64,000 bases of DNA from Leptogranulimonas caecicola (GCF_023168405.1 NZ_AP025285.1:742001-806000); one strand, 5' to 3'. Shown: positions 18,620 to 28,354, counted from the stretch's first letter. Notes: a model not told the origin generated them from the letters alone. Translations and numbers: made by a program.

Positions 18620-18629
18620 GAGGTGCCCC

Positions 18630-19709
18630 ATGGAAAAGAAACAGCATGAGAAAGACCTTGAGCGCGAGGCTCAGGAGGAACTCCGCGAAGAGACCGATCG
18701 CGCCTATGACATTCATGAAGAGCGTGCGCAGGCTGCTTCCGAGGTAGAGACAGATCAGCAAGACGATGCAGAGCCTGAGCATCATCGCGATTTCCGCGGC
18801 GCCTACAATGCGGTGGTCGACGAGGTCGACCATGAGGGAGCTTCCCGTACCCTTTGGAGCGACGCCTTCGCGCGCCTTCGCAAGAACAAGCTTGCCATCA
18901 TCGGCGCTGTCTGGATTATCTTCGTGGCCTTGGTGGCCATCACTGCCGACCTGTGGGTCCCCCAGACGTTGGGATCCCCCACAGCCATCGATTCTTCCCA
19001 AATGGCATCGCTGGCACGCCTCCCGCCCTCCCTTGAGCATCCCTTTGGCACCGATGCTCTGGGTCGCGACGTGCTTTGCCGCGTGATCTACGGCGCGCAG
19101 ATCTCTCTTACCGTAGGCCTTCTGGCCACTGCGATCTCTACAGTGCTTGGCCTCATCATGGGAGCTTTGGCAGCCTTCTATGGCGGCATTTGGGACACCA
19201 TCATCATGCGCCTGGCAGACATCTTCTTGGCCTTCCCTTACACCCTCTTTGTCATTGTCATGCTGGCGGTGCTAGGGCAGGGCATCCAGAACGTGTTCAT
19301 CGCCATCGGCGTGTTGGGCTGGCCTTCCATCGCCCGCGTGTTCCGCTCTGCCATTCTTTCCGTCAAGGAGAACGATTACGTGGACGCCGCCCGTTCCATG
19401 GGCGCCTCGGACGCCCGCATCATCATGCGCCACATCTTCCCCAACTCGGTAGCATCCATCGTGGTCTACGCCACTATGAATATCGGCGGCGCCATCCTTA
19501 CCGAGAGCGCGCTGTCCTTCTTGGGCATGGGCGTGACACCCCCTAATCCTTCCTGGGGTTCCATGATTCAAGACGGTCAGCAGTACCTGGCTACTCAGCC
19601 GTGGCTCATGCTTATGCCCGGTATCGCCATCATCACCACCGTGTTGGCCTTTACGCTGCTGGGTGACGTTCTGCGCGATGCGCTGGATGTCAAGATGAAG
19701 GATGCCTAA
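18630..19709 (+). CDS. oppC: Oligopeptide ABC transporter permease OppC
   Basis: The protein has 359 residues and starts after a strong TAGGAGG. Residues 1-75 are an unusual, highly charged extension (acidic and basic residues, many Glu and Asp) not needed for transport in the family. Then come the OppC N-terminal helix (NKLAIIGAVWIIFVALVA), the PFGTDALGRDVLCRVIYGAQISL signature, and five more membrane segments with the EAA loop DYVDAARSMGASDARIIMRHIFPN. It pairs with OppB to form the membrane channel. Confidence 0.94.
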   Translation: MEKKQHEKDLEREAQEELREETDRAYDIHEERAQAASEVETDQQDDAEPEHHRDFRGAYNAVVDEVDHEGASRTLWSDAFARLRKNKLAIIGAVWIIFVALVAITADLWVPQTLGSPTAIDSSQMASLARLPPSLEHPFGTDALGRDVLCRVIYGAQISLTVGLLATAISTVLGLIMGALAAFYGGIWDTIIMRLADIFLAFPYTLFVIVMLAVLGQGIQNVFIAIGVLGWPSIARVFRSAILSVKENDYVDAARSMGASDARIIMRHIFPNSVASIVVYATMNIGGAILTESALSFLGMGVTPPNPSWGSMIQDGQQYLATQPWLMLMPGIAIITTVLAFTLLGDVLRDALDVKMKDA

Positions 19710-19712
19710 ACC

Positions 19713-20873
19713 ATGGCTAAAAGAGATGCTAAGCAAGAGCAGGACCTCAAAAACCAGCCCATTCCCGAGGGCTCTCACCTGCTCGAGGTAGACAACCTCA
19801 AAATGTACTTCCACACCCAAGACGGCGTGGTTAAAGCCGTCGACGGCGTTACCTATACGCTGGATCGTGGCGAGACGCTGGGCGTGGTAGGCGAGTCTGG
19901 CTCGGGAAAGTCTGTCACCGCCATGACCATCATGGGTCTCATCGATATGCCTCCGGGACGTATCGAGGGCGGCGATGTGCGCTATCGCGGCAAGTCTTTG
20001 CTTGAAATGACCGAGCAGCAGATGCAGTCGGTGCGCGGCAACGACATCGCCATGATCTTCCAAGACCCCATGACCTCGCTTAACCCGGTCTATACCATCG
20101 GCCGTCAACTGGGTGAGGGCCTGCGCGTCCACCGCGGCTATTCCAAGGAGCAGGCGCTCAAGCGCGCCACCGAGCTTCTGGCTATGGTGGGTATTCCCAA
20201 CGCAGAGCAGCGCGTCAAAGACTATCCGCACCAATTCTCCGGCGGCATGCGTCAGCGCGCCATGATCGCCATGGCATTGGCGTGCGACCCCGACATCCTT
20301 ATCGCCGACGAGCCCACCACCGCCCTGGACGTGACCATCCAGGCTCAGATCATCGAGCTCATGCAAAAGATGCAAAAGGAGAACGGCAACGCTATCGTCA
20401 TGATCACCCATGACTTAGGCGTGGTGGCAGACATCGCCGACAAGATCATGGTCATGTATGCCGGCCGCCCAGTGGAGTTTGGCACTGCGGACGAGATCTT
20501 CTACAGCCCCATCCATCCCTACACCTGGGGCCTCATGCGCTCGATCCCCGAGCAGGTGACAGATGAGAAAAAGCCCCTCACACCCATCAAGGGAAACCCT
20601 CCATCGCTGGTCAACGTGCCCAAGGGCTGCTCCTTCTCTCCTCGCTGCCCCTATGCCACTGAGCTTTGCCACACCCAGGAGCCTCCGCTCTACACGATGC
20701 CTTCGGGACACTACGCGCGTTGCCACTACTGCAGCGACCCTGAGTTTGTAAAGAAGAACGCCCCTGTGACCTCTCGCACAGCCGTCGACGTGGCTGATGG
20801 CGAGCCTTATCGTGCCGATAAGAACGCCGCTTCGGCACCTGCACAGTTCCCACATCTAGGAAGCGAGGCATAA
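19713..20873 (+). CDS. oppD: Oligopeptide ABC transporter ATP-binding protein OppD
   Basis: The protein has 386 residues. It has Walker A GESGSGKS near residue 68, the signature [12 protein letters not shown], and Walker [14 protein letters not shown]. The C-terminal oligopeptide-transporter domain with Cys-containing [14 protein letters not shown] is present; in family members such cysteines can hold an iron-sulfur cluster. The gene begins three bases after oppC. It energises peptide import together with OppF. Confidence 0.95.
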   Translation: MAKRDAKQEQDLKNQPIPEGSHLLEVDNLKMYFHTQDGVVKAVDGVTYTLDRGETLGVVGESGSGKSVTAMTIMGLIDMPPGRIEGGDVRYRGKSLLEMTEQQMQSVRGNDIAMIFQDPMTSLNPVYTIGRQLGEGLRVHRGYSKEQALKRATELLAMVGIPNAEQRVKDYPHQFSGGMRQRAMIAMALACDPDILIADEPTTALDVTIQAQIIELMQKMQKENGNAIVMITHDLGVVADIADKIMVMYAGRPVEFGTADEIFYSPIHPYTWGLMRSIPEQVTDEKKPLTPIKGNPPSLVNVPKGCSFSPRCPYATELCHTQEPPLYTMPSGHYARCHYCSDPEFVKKNAPVTSRTAVDVADGEPYRADKNAASAPAQFPHLGSEA

Positions 20874-20877
20874 ATCT

Positions 20878-21900
20878 ATGGCTACCTCGCAAGAGCCCCT
20901 GCTCCATGTGGAGCATCTCACCAAAGAGTTCCCGGTAGACTCCGGCGTCTTCGCAGGACGCATGGCGAAAAAAGTCTCCGCCGTCGATGATGTGAGCTTT
21001 GATATCTTCCCGGGCGAGACCTTTGGTTTGGTAGGCGAGTCTGGTTGCGGCAAGTCCACCACCGGCCGTTGCATCATGCGTCTCACCCACCCTACGGGCG
21101 GCCGTGTGGTCTTTGACGGCAAAGACGTCGCCACTATGAAGAAGAAAGAGCTCAAGGCTGTGCGCCATGACCTCCAGTACATCTTTCAGGACCCCTACGC
21201 CTCGCTCAACCCTCGTATGACCATCGGCGAGATCGTGAGCGAGCCTCTGGTGATACATGGCGAGATGAACAATACCGAGGAGCGCATGGATTATGTGCGC
21301 AAGATCCTCGATATCGTGGGTCTCAACCCTGAGCACATCAACCGCTATCCACACGAGTTCTCTGGCGGCCAGCGCCAGCGTGTGGGTATCGCGCGTGCCT
21401 TCGCGCTGCATCCCAAGCTCATCATCTGCGACGAGCCGGTCTCTGCTCTGGATGTGTCCATTCAGGCGCAGGTGTTGAACCTTTTGGGCGAGCTCCAAAA
21501 GGAGTATGGCACAGCCTATCTCTTCATTGCCCATGACCTCTCGGTGGTTCAGCATATTTCTGACCGCGTGGCCGTCATGTATCTGGGCAACCTTATGGAG
21601 ACTTCCGATTGGCGCTCCCTCTACGCAGAACCCTACCATCCCTACACCCAGGCCCTTCTCTCTGCAGTGCCCATCCCTGACCCCGACGTTCAGCGTTCTC
21701 GTGAGCGCATCATTCTCGCGGGGGATCCTCCTAGCCCCATCGATCCTCCCTCCGGATGCCGCTTCCACACCCGTTGTCCCATCGCCCAGGAGATCTGCAG
21801 CCAGAAGCGTCCTGAGATGCGCGAGGTGGCGCCAGGGCACCACTGTGCGTGCTTCTTTGCCAAGCCGTTCCCCATCCAGGGGTCCTCTATCGAGCTCTAA
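20878..21900 (+). CDS. oppF: Oligopeptide ABC transporter ATP-binding protein OppF
   Basis: The protein has 340 residues. Walker A GESGCGKS, signature [14 protein letters not shown] and Walker [13 protein letters not shown] are all intact, and the C-terminus carries the conserved Cys-rich segment [13 protein letters not shown]...HHCACF. The gene starts four bases after oppD and ends the operon; a terminator with a T-tract follows 21 bases later. Confidence 0.95.
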   Translation: MATSQEPLLHVEHLTKEFPVDSGVFAGRMAKKVSAVDDVSFDIFPGETFGLVGESGCGKSTTGRCIMRLTHPTGGRVVFDGKDVATMKKKELKAVRHDLQYIFQDPYASLNPRMTIGEIVSEPLVIHGEMNNTEERMDYVRKILDIVGLNPEHINRYPHEFSGGQRQRVGIARAFALHPKLIICDEPVSALDVSIQAQVLNLLGELQKEYGTAYLFIAHDLSVVQHISDRVAVMYLGNLMETSDWRSLYAEPYHPYTQALLSAVPIPDPDVQRSRERIILAGDPPSPIDPPSGCRFHTRCPIAQEICSQKRPEMREVAPGHHCACFFAKPFPIQGSSIEL

Positions 21901-21921
21901 GTTGCGCTATTTCTAGGTCTG

Positions 21922-21955
21922 AAAGGACGTTCACTCACAAGTGGGCGTCCTTTTT
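21922..21955 (+). terminator. Intrinsic terminator after oppF
   Basis: AAAGGACG pairs with CGTCCTTT across a 16-base loop, followed by a run of five T. Confidence 0.85.
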
Positions 21956-22074
21956 CATGGATGGGCCATTAGAATGCGCCTCTCTGGGGCATAGAAACCC
22001 ATGTGCAGCCAATGACCGCCTACCGGTTGCAGGCGCATGTGTTCTAGTCTTTTACATTGTGGGGGAGGGGACCG

Positions 22075-22473
22075 GTGGGTTCTCACGAAAGCACATACAC
22101 TCAGGCATCTGGCACCCAGGACGCCTCGCTTACCACGCTCGACAAAGGCGTCATAGGCCAGTATTACCGGGTGGTGTCCCTTGAAGATCTGGGGGAGTCT
22201 GTAGCTCGACGCCTGGAGTCGGTGGGCATGACGCGGGGCTCGGTGATCTGTGTGCTCAACAACAAGAGCCATGGCACAGACATCATCAGGCTCAGGGAGA
22301 CCCGTTGGGCCTTGGGCCGCTCCATCACCTCCTGCATCCAGGTGCGCCATCTGGATACGCCTCCTGTGCCCAACCGCGACCTAAGCCCGGAGTCTGTGTC
22401 CACAGACCACACTCGGACCGCTGCTCAACGGACCTCTTTGGCAACCGATGGCGAGGAGGCATCCCGTGGATAA
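22075..22473 (+). CDS. feoA: FeoA family protein
   Basis: The start is taken as the GTG at 22075, immediately after GGGGGAGGGG. The product has 132 residues. The central part (YYRVVSLEDLGESVARRLESVGMTRGSVICVLNN...ALGRSITSCIQV) is the SH3-like FeoA fold, a small cytoplasmic partner of the ferrous-iron transporter FeoB. About 27 residues before it and 35 after it are not conserved in typical 75-residue FeoA proteins. The stop overlaps feoB by eight bases, so translation is coupled. I could not recognise a convincing iron-regulator box in the 120 bases upstream. Confidence 0.88.
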   Translation: MGSHESTYTQASGTQDASLTTLDKGVIGQYYRVVSLEDLGESVARRLESVGMTRGSVICVLNNKSHGTDIIRLRETRWALGRSITSCIQVRHLDTPPVPNRDLSPESVSTDHTRTAAQRTSLATDGEEASRG

Positions 22474-24565
22474 GTTCGAGCGCCACTTCACGTACCAGCC
22501 GCTTCCTGCGAAGCCCGGACCTGAGGTAGGGCATCCTGGTATGACGTTGGCATTTGTCGGCAATCCCAATTGCGGCAAAACCACGCTCTTCAACGCCTAT
22601 ACGGGCGCCAAGCTCAAGACCGCCAACTGGCCCGGCGTCACCGTGGAGGGCAAAGAGGGCGCCACCACCTTCGAGGGCGTAGAGATTCGCCTTATCGATC
22701 TGCCAGGAACCTACTCGCTCACCAGCTACACCATGGAAGAAGAGGTTGCCCGTTCCTACGTGCTTTCGGGTGATGCCGACGCCATCATCGACGTGGTGGA
22801 CGCCAGCTCCCTGGAGCGCTCCCTCTATCTCACGTTGCAGCTTATCGACTTGGGTAAACCCGTGGTGGTAGCCCTCAACATGATGGATGTGGTGCGCAAG
22901 CGCGGCATGGAGATCGACGTGCACCGCCTTGCCGAGACCCTGGGCTGCCCCGTCATCCCGGTCTCTGCCCGCAAACGCGAAGGCCTGCAGCCTCTGCTTC
23001 ACGCCGCCTACCATCACAAGGGCGCTCAGCACGATCCTTTCTGCCACGACCATGTGATAGACGACGGAATGGCCGAGAAACACCTCCACAACGTCATGGT
23101 CTACTCCCGTGACTTGGAAGCTAAGATCGACGAGGTGCAAGCTGCCTTTTGCAAGGCCTATCCTGATTGTGAGAATCCTCGCTGGCATGCGGTGAAGCTT
23201 CTGGAAGGCGACGTGTCGGTGAAGCGCGACTTCCCGCTGGATCTTCCAGTGTTGGAGCATAGCTATGAGGACGAGTTCATCAGCGAGCGCTATGACTTCA
23301 TCTCCAGCGTGGTCAACGAGTGCGTATTCAATCGCTCGGCTCGTGCTGAGGCTACAAACAAGGCAGACCGCATCCTTACCAACCGCATCTGGTCTATTCC
23401 AGTGTTCTTGCTTATCATGGCCATCGTCTTTGGCCTCACCTTTGTGGTGGGCGATGCCATCAAAGAGGTGTTCCAAGGTTGGCTGGATGCCTTTAACGGC
23501 GGGGTGGGGGACTTGCTCGCCTCCATCGGAGCCTCGCCTGCGGTGGTGAGTCTGGTATGCGACGGTGCCATATCAGGCGTGGGCACGGTGCTCACCTTCC
23601 TGCCCAACATCTTCATTCTCTTCTGTGCTTTGGCGTTTTTGGAAGACTCCGGCTATATGAGCCGCGTGGCCTACGTCATGGACGGCATCATGGGCAGGTT
23701 GGGGCTTTCCGGCCGTGCCTTCATCCCCATGATCTTGGGCTTTGGCTGCTCAGTGCCGGCCATCATGAGCTCTAGGACCTTGGAGTCAGTGCGCGACCGC
23801 AGGCGCGTCATGCTGGTAACGCCTTTCATGAGCTGCTCGGCGCGCTTGCCCATCTATGTGCTCTTCTCGGGCCTCTTCTTCGATGCCTACGCAGGTCTTG
23901 TGGCCTTCTCCATGTACGTGCTGGGAATACTGGTGGCCTTGGCAGTGCTCAAGGTGATGTCTCTGACCGATAAGAGCGAAGAGACTGAAGGCAGCATGCT
24001 CCTCATCGAGCTCCCAGAATACAAGCTGCCAGACGCCCATACGGTGTGGATCTATGTATGGGATAAGGTCTGCGATTATGTGGAGCGCGCAGGCACGGTC
24101 ATTTTTGCAGCTTCGGTCATCATGTGGCTGCTCCTTAACTTTGGCCCCACGGGCTATGTGGGAGAAGATGTGGCCAACTCCCTGGGTGCGACTATTGGCA
24201 GGATATTGGTGCCCTTCCTCGCCCCTATTGGCGCTGGTGACTGGCGCCTGGCAGTGGCGCTGCTGGCGGGCATTTCAGCCAAAGAAGTGGTGGTATCCTC
24301 GGTTTCGGTGCTCTTTGGAGTGGCGGGCGACGCCGTGGGCAGCCAAGCGCTGCACGCCGCTCTGCTGTCCATTGGCTTTGGGCCGGCAAACGCGCTGGCC
24401 TTTATGGCCTTCTGCCTGCTCTACGTACCCTGCATAGCCACCATCGCCACCATTCGCTCAGAGAGCCATTCGCGCAAATACGCCTGGTTTGCGGTGATCT
24501 TCCAAGTGGCAGTGGCCTGGGTGATCGCCTTTGTCGTCTACCAGATCGCACGACTGGTGATCTAA
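22466..24565 (+). CDS. feoB: Ferrous iron transport protein B
   Basis: The GTG at 22466 has AGGAGG six bases upstream and gives 699 residues. The N-terminal GTPase domain has G1 GNPNCGKTTLFNAYTG, G2 NWPGVTVEGKEG, G3 DLPGTYSL and G4 NMMD. It is followed by the helical GDI-like domain and a C-terminal membrane domain with the two Cys-containing Gate motifs GFGCSVPAIMSSRTLE and MSCSARLPIYVLF. FeoB imports Fe(II) under anaerobic or acidic conditions, which suits the presumed anaerobic lifestyle. No separate FeoC is visible; tRNA-Leu follows. Confidence 0.97.
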   Translation: MDKFERHFTYQPLPAKPGPEVGHPGMTLAFVGNPNCGKTTLFNAYTGAKLKTANWPGVTVEGKEGATTFEGVEIRLIDLPGTYSLTSYTMEEEVARSYVLSGDADAIIDVVDASSLERSLYLTLQLIDLGKPVVVALNMMDVVRKRGMEIDVHRLAETLGCPVIPVSARKREGLQPLLHAAYHHKGAQHDPFCHDHVIDDGMAEKHLHNVMVYSRDLEAKIDEVQAAFCKAYPDCENPRWHAVKLLEGDVSVKRDFPLDLPVLEHSYEDEFISERYDFISSVVNECVFNRSARAEATNKADRILTNRIWSIPVFLLIMAIVFGLTFVVGDAIKEVFQGWLDAFNGGVGDLLASIGASPAVVSLVCDGAISGVGTVLTFLPNIFILFCALAFLEDSGYMSRVAYVMDGIMGRLGLSGRAFIPMILGFGCSVPAIMSSRTLESVRDRRRVMLVTPFMSCSARLPIYVLFSGLFFDAYAGLVAFSMYVLGILVALAVLKVMSLTDKSEETEGSMLLIELPEYKLPDAHTVWIYVWDKVCDYVERAGTVIFAASVIMWLLLNFGPTGYVGEDVANSLGATIGRILVPFLAPIGAGDWRLAVALLAGISAKEVVVSSVSVLFGVAGDAVGSQALHAALLSIGFGPANALAFMAFCLLYVPCIATIATIRSESHSRKYAWFAVIFQVAVAWVIAFVVYQIARLVI

Positions 24566-24622
24566 GAAAGCCTCCGAGTGTGAGTGACCCCTCATAAAGT
24601 GCCAACTTTCTTAGATTGTCAC

Positions 24623-24650
24623 TTGCACCCAAGGGCGCCTATGCTATTAT
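24623..24650 (+). promoter_or_regulatory. Promoter of tRNA-Leu
   Basis: TTGCAC and TATTAT are separated by 16 bases, and the tRNA begins 18 bases after the -10 element. The reverse-strand tRNA cluster at 29.6-29.9 kb has the same TTGCAC -35 element. Confidence 0.65.
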
Positions 24651-24668
24651 TTCTTTCGCACCAAACCT

Positions 24669-24759
24669 GTCGGAGTGGCGGAATTGGCAGACGCGCTAGC
24701 TTGAGGTGCTAGTGACTGACTAAAAGGTCGTGCGGGTTCAAGTCCCGCCTCCGACACCA
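24669..24759 (+). tRNA. tRNA-Leu (GAG)
   Basis: The acceptor stem GTCGGAG/CTCCGAC, a D-loop GAATTGGCAGACGCG, an anticodon arm CTAGC-TTGAGGT-GCTAG with anticodon GAG, a long class II variable arm and the T-arm GCGGG-TTCAAGT-CCCGC are all present. Discriminator A and an encoded CCA end the gene at 24759. Confidence 0.97.
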
Positions 24760-24767
24760 GGACATTC

Positions 24768-24796
24768 AACGTGGATCCTTAGGGGTCCACGTTTTT
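24768..24796 (+). terminator. Intrinsic terminator after tRNA-Leu
   Basis: AACGTGGA pairs with TCCACGTT around a ten-base loop and runs into six T. Confidence 0.9.
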
Positions 24797-24870
24797 TGTT
24801 ATTGTGGGACAATCGGCGTCTGTTCCACCTATACTCTGCGCGTCTCACAGCCGCAGTGTGAGGAGACCTT

Positions 24871-27291
24871 ATGATCCTTGGCAGCAGCATCACCGCTGTC
24901 GATAAAGGTGACGGCCGTCTCAAGGCTTTCTCCGGGCTTACCACCGTCATCAAGATATTGTCTTTGGTGGATGACGCCATTGCAGGCTATGACTCCCATG
25001 GCAAGATCATCATCGCCAACGGCAACCTGGCTGAGTTGACAGGCCTTTCTCGGCAGCAATTGATCGGTATGGATGTAAGCACGCTCTTTCTGCCGCTTAC
25101 TGGCGTTCCTAAGACCCACGGGCGCCTGCCGTTTCCTTTAGACGGAGAAGAGACGCCGCTCCTTTGCCGCAAACCCAACCAAAACACCTGGACGCCGGTG
25201 CACGTGCGTGCCAAAGAGATGGGCGATGACGGCTCGTTTCTCATGGTAGCAAGGCCGTTTGTGGAAAAGTCTGTGTCGGGAGACGCCGGAGCAGTAGAGC
25301 CCGAGCTGGCAGTGCCGCACCTTTCGGCCAGCGACGTGCTGATCGACGCTGCGGTGGTGCCAGGCGAGGATCCGACCCCTTCGGGCATCGCAGTGAGCAA
25401 CGCCGATCTCTATCAGAGCGCAGACGCCCCCGATGACTCGGTGCCCAATGATGTGGTTCGTGTGATTCAGGAGATTGGACGCGCGGCAGACACCGGCAAT
25501 ACTTCCGGCGTGCATGACATGCTGGTGCGCGAGCTGCGCAGCGCGGTGGATGCCGATGCCGCGGCGCTCTATACGGCCGGTTATGGCGGCTATGTGTTCA
25601 AGAGCTTCTCGGGAAAGTTGGGCGGCTCCTCCATGCCCACGTTTGTGGAGGGCAAGAACGCGGTGGTCTCCATCGCCTCTTCCCGCGGGCGCACAGCGAG
25701 TTTCGACCGCGTGCGGCAGGATACTGGCGAGATCGCCCTGGTGGATTCTGCCACGGGCAAAACCTATGAGATATCTGGGGCAGAAAACTTCCCCCTTACC
25801 TCGTTTTATGTGGTGCCTATCATCTATAACCGCTCCACGGTGGCGGTGGCCGCGGTGGGGTGGACCACTCCCCACGGGTTGGGAGGACACTCGGCAAAAG
25901 TACTGGACATCTTGGCAGTCCATCATGCCAACGACCTGCTGACCGCCCAGGCACTGGCTCTTACCTCGGCAAGCGAGCGGGTGCAGGACGTGGCCCATGA
26001 GAACCTTATGCACCTCGAAGAGCTCGAAGACAAAGCCACTTTCCTAGACTATTGCCGCGCCTTCGAGGCCATGGCGCAGGCTATCAACTGCCGCTTTGCC
26101 CCGGTCTTCCGCAATTTGCATCAAAACACCAACTTCATCAAGAAGGCTGACGGCTCGTTGGTGGACTTCCCCTTCACCATCAATGATTTGGCAGACGACC
26201 GCACTGCCCCCGAGGTATATGTGGGCCCGTTCTCCCACCACAAGGAACTCTCAGACTGGCTTGCGCAAAATCATATCCAGCGCGATGGCTTCGTGGTGGT
26301 AGTTCGTCAGCTGCGAGAAGAGCGCAGGGCGTTTTTGGTGCTTTCGGACGTGTCGGACATTCCTCTGGGAAACCTGGAGATCACGCTGTACAAGCGCTTT
26401 GTGCAAGACGTCTTTCGCCAAGACCAGCTCCAGCGCCAGCGCATCCAAAACTCCCTCATCGCCCATACGCTGCAGCAGGGCATGGGAAATCACATGCAGC
26501 ATGTGCAGGGCTTATCGGCGCAGGCCGTGTATAACTCGGCTACCGAGAGTGCCAATGTGGGCGGCGACTTCTACGATCTTCTGCGCCTTGAGAACAACCG
26601 TGCCTGCATCATCTTGGGCGACGTGGCAGGCAAAGGCGTGCAGGCAGCCAGCGTGTCGGCGGCAGTGCGCACCGCTTTGGGCACCTATGTGTGGGAGGGT
26701 ATGGAGCCGGCGCATATGGTGCGTTCGCTCAATGACTTCTTCTTGGGATTTTCGCGCCTAGACTCTTTCGCCACCCTCTTTGTAGGCCTGCTGGATGTGA
26801 GGTCTGGTAAGCTCACCTACTGCTCGGCAGGGCATCCCCCGGCATTCCTGCTGCATCCCAAGGACAACCAGATGGAGCTCTTAAACGTGCAATCCGGCGT
26901 GGTGGGCGCATTCCGCGAGATGGTCTTCAAAGACGGCATCGTGCAGCTTGAGCCCGGAGACGAGCTGGTGCTCTATACCGACGGCGTTACTGAATCCCGC
27001 GATCCCTCCGGCATCTTCTTTGGCGAGACCGGTCTTCGCGAGACATTGGTGCGCGAGATGGACACGGACGTCCATGACATGGCAGACGCCATCATGAACA
27101 CCCTCTACGACTTTACCGGCGGCCGCCTGGACGACGACGTGGCTATCATGGCCCTGCGCTACAACGGATTGGATGACGCCCCTGAAGACGACTCTTCAGG
27201 CCTGGGCACGGAGGGCAAAGGCGCGGTGCTTGCCCCAAGCGAAAGCCACCAGAGTGCCCAAACTGGAGCCTCTGAAGGAGAGCAGCTGTGA
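24871..27291 (+). CDS. PAS-GAF-PP2C (SpoIIE/RsbU-type) serine phosphatase
   Basis: The protein has 806 residues, with GAGGAGA upstream of the ATG. A PAS domain lies at about 28-125 (AIAGYDSHGKIIIANGNLAELTG), then an acidic linker, a GAF-like sensor region at about 190-365, a second possible sensor region at 385-520, and a C-terminal PP2C phosphatase at about 540-770. Metal-binding aspartates are in VGGDFYDLL and LGDVAGKG, and YTDGVTES closes the site. Such enzymes dephosphorylate STAS anti-sigma-factor antagonists in partner switching. The STAS-HATPase fusion 1.3 kb downstream is a natural candidate partner, though no sigma factor is visible here. The last four bases overlap the CDF transporter gene. 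The dispersed motif core is embedded at 25046. Confidence 0.9.
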   Translation: MILGSSITAVDKGDGRLKAFSGLTTVIKILSLVDDAIAGYDSHGKIIIANGNLAELTGLSRQQLIGMDVSTLFLPLTGVPKTHGRLPFPLDGEETPLLCRKPNQNTWTPVHVRAKEMGDDGSFLMVARPFVEKSVSGDAGAVEPELAVPHLSASDVLIDAAVVPGEDPTPSGIAVSNADLYQSADAPDDSVPNDVVRVIQEIGRAADTGNTSGVHDMLVRELRSAVDADAAALYTAGYGGYVFKSFSGKLGGSSMPTFVEGKNAVVSIASSRGRTASFDRVRQDTGEIALVDSATGKTYEISGAENFPLTSFYVVPIIYNRSTVAVAAVGWTTPHGLGGHSAKVLDILAVHHANDLLTAQALALTSASERVQDVAHENLMHLEELEDKATFLDYCRAFEAMAQAINCRFAPVFRNLHQNTNFIKKADGSLVDFPFTINDLADDRTAPEVYVGPFSHHKELSDWLAQNHIQRDGFVVVVRQLREERRAFLVLSDVSDIPLGNLEITLYKRFVQDVFRQDQLQRQRIQNSLIAHTLQQGMGNHMQHVQGLSAQAVYNSATESANVGGDFYDLLRLENNRACIILGDVAGKGVQAASVSAAVRTALGTYVWEGMEPAHMVRSLNDFFLGFSRLDSFATLFVGLLDVRSGKLTYCSAGHPPAFLLHPKDNQMELLNVQSGVVGAFREMVFKDGIVQLEPGDELVLYTDGVTESRDPSGIFFGETGLRETLVREMDTDVHDMADAIMNTLYDFTGGRLDDDVAIMALRYNGLDDAPEDDSSGLGTEGKGAVLAPSESHQSAQTGASEGEQL
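25046..25055 (+). repeat. Dispersed motif core inside a coding region
   Basis: TTTCTCGGCA, in the extended form GCCTTTCTCGGCAGC, encodes GLSRQQ in the PAS domain. Confidence 0.8.
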
Positions 27292-28289
27292 GTGCCGCAG
27301 GCCTGAGCCGAGAAGAGCGCTGCCGCAAAGTGGTGCGAATCCTCTGGATCATCCTTATCCTCAACTGGGCAGTGGCGGCAGCCAAGTTCTTTTACGGCGC
27401 CGCTACAGGCTCGCTCTCCATGCGCAACGACGGCATTGCGAGCGCCTTTGACGGCCTGTCCAACATCGTGGGCATCCTGGGCGTCAAGATGGCCTCCCAA
27501 CCCCCTGACAAGGCCCATCCCTATGGCCACGCCAAGTTCGAGACCTATGCGTCGCTGGCTATCGGGGTCATGTTGGCGGTGGCTGCCTACAACCTCGCCG
27601 CCGACGGCATCCAAGCCCTTTTGGGCCACAGGAGCGCAGTGGAGGTTAACGGCGGCTCCTATGTGGTGATGGTGGGGACCCTCGTCATAAATCTAGCGGT
27701 CTCCTTTGTGGAGGGGCGCTTTGGCAAGCGTCTTGCCAGCGAGGTGCTTACCGCAGATGCCCTCCATACTCGCTCGGACGCTTTCGTCACCATATCGGTC
27801 ATCTTGGGCCTTGTGGCAGTGAGCTTGGGATATCCCATGGCTGACTCTTTGGTGGCTGTGATCGTGAGCGTCGCCATCGCCATTTCTGCGGTGGAAGTCT
27901 TTCGGGAGGCGGCTCGTACCCTCTCCGACCACGCGGTGTTGGAGGTCGAGCCGCTGCGCCAGGCGGCCTGTCAGGTGCCTGGCGTGCGCTCCGTGCACCA
28001 TATCCGCACCCGCGGCACTGAGGGCGACGTCTTCGTGGACCTCCATCTTCTGGTTGACCCAACCATGACGGTGGCACGCGCCCATCAGATCGCCCAAGAG
28101 GTAGAGCAGGCGGTGCAGCAGGGGTTTCCGGAAGTCTCCGATGTCATGGTGCACATCGAGCCCGACAATCCCCAAGAGCGCTCTGAAGGTTTGGCCGACG
28201 ATCGCGCGCTCGGCGTAGCATCTAAGGACTCCTCCACAGATGACGCGGCCACTCTTCCTGCCGAGAAGAGCGATCCTTCCTGCCAGTGA
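27288..28289 (+). CDS. Cation diffusion facilitator (CDF) family transporter
   Basis: The protein has 333 residues. Its GTG start overlaps the phosphatase stop as GTGA, so the two are translated together. Six membrane segments are followed by a cytoplasmic metal-binding domain from about 205. The conserved loop PPDKAHPYGHAKFE is present. The transmembrane metal site has HTRSD intact in helix 5 (His160, Asp164), but helix 2 reads NDGIASAFDGLSN, with Ala51 where a His, Asp or Asn ligand is usual. These proteins export Zn, Fe or Mn by proton antiport; the altered site leaves the metal open. A nonconserved tail of about 40 residues ends the protein. Confidence 0.9.
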   Translation: MSAAGLSREERCRKVVRILWIILILNWAVAAAKFFYGAATGSLSMRNDGIASAFDGLSNIVGILGVKMASQPPDKAHPYGHAKFETYASLAIGVMLAVAAYNLAADGIQALLGHRSAVEVNGGSYVVMVGTLVINLAVSFVEGRFGKRLASEVLTADALHTRSDAFVTISVILGLVAVSLGYPMADSLVAVIVSVAIAISAVEVFREAARTLSDHAVLEVEPLRQAACQVPGVRSVHHIRTRGTEGDVFVDLHLLVDPTMTVARAHQIAQEVEQAVQQGFPEVSDVMVHIEPDNPQERSEGLADDRALGVASKDSSTDDAATLPAEKSDPSCQ

Positions 28290-28308
28290 CTCGCTGCCTT
28301 GGGTAGGC

Positions 28309-28354
28309 GAGTTTCTCGGCAGCGAGAGGAACGTCTATGCCCAGCTGCCGAGAA
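28309..28354. repeat. Inverted pair of the dispersed motif (terminator-like hairpin)
   Basis: GAGTTTCTCGGCAGC at 28309 and GCTGCCGAGAA at 28344 form an 11-base perfect stem with a 20-base loop, starting 20 bases after the CDF gene. A further variant, TGCCGAGAAGAG, lies at 28259 inside that gene. The remainder of 28290-28630 is AT-rich, without a gene that I can see, and should contain the promoter of the STAS protein. Confidence 0.8.
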
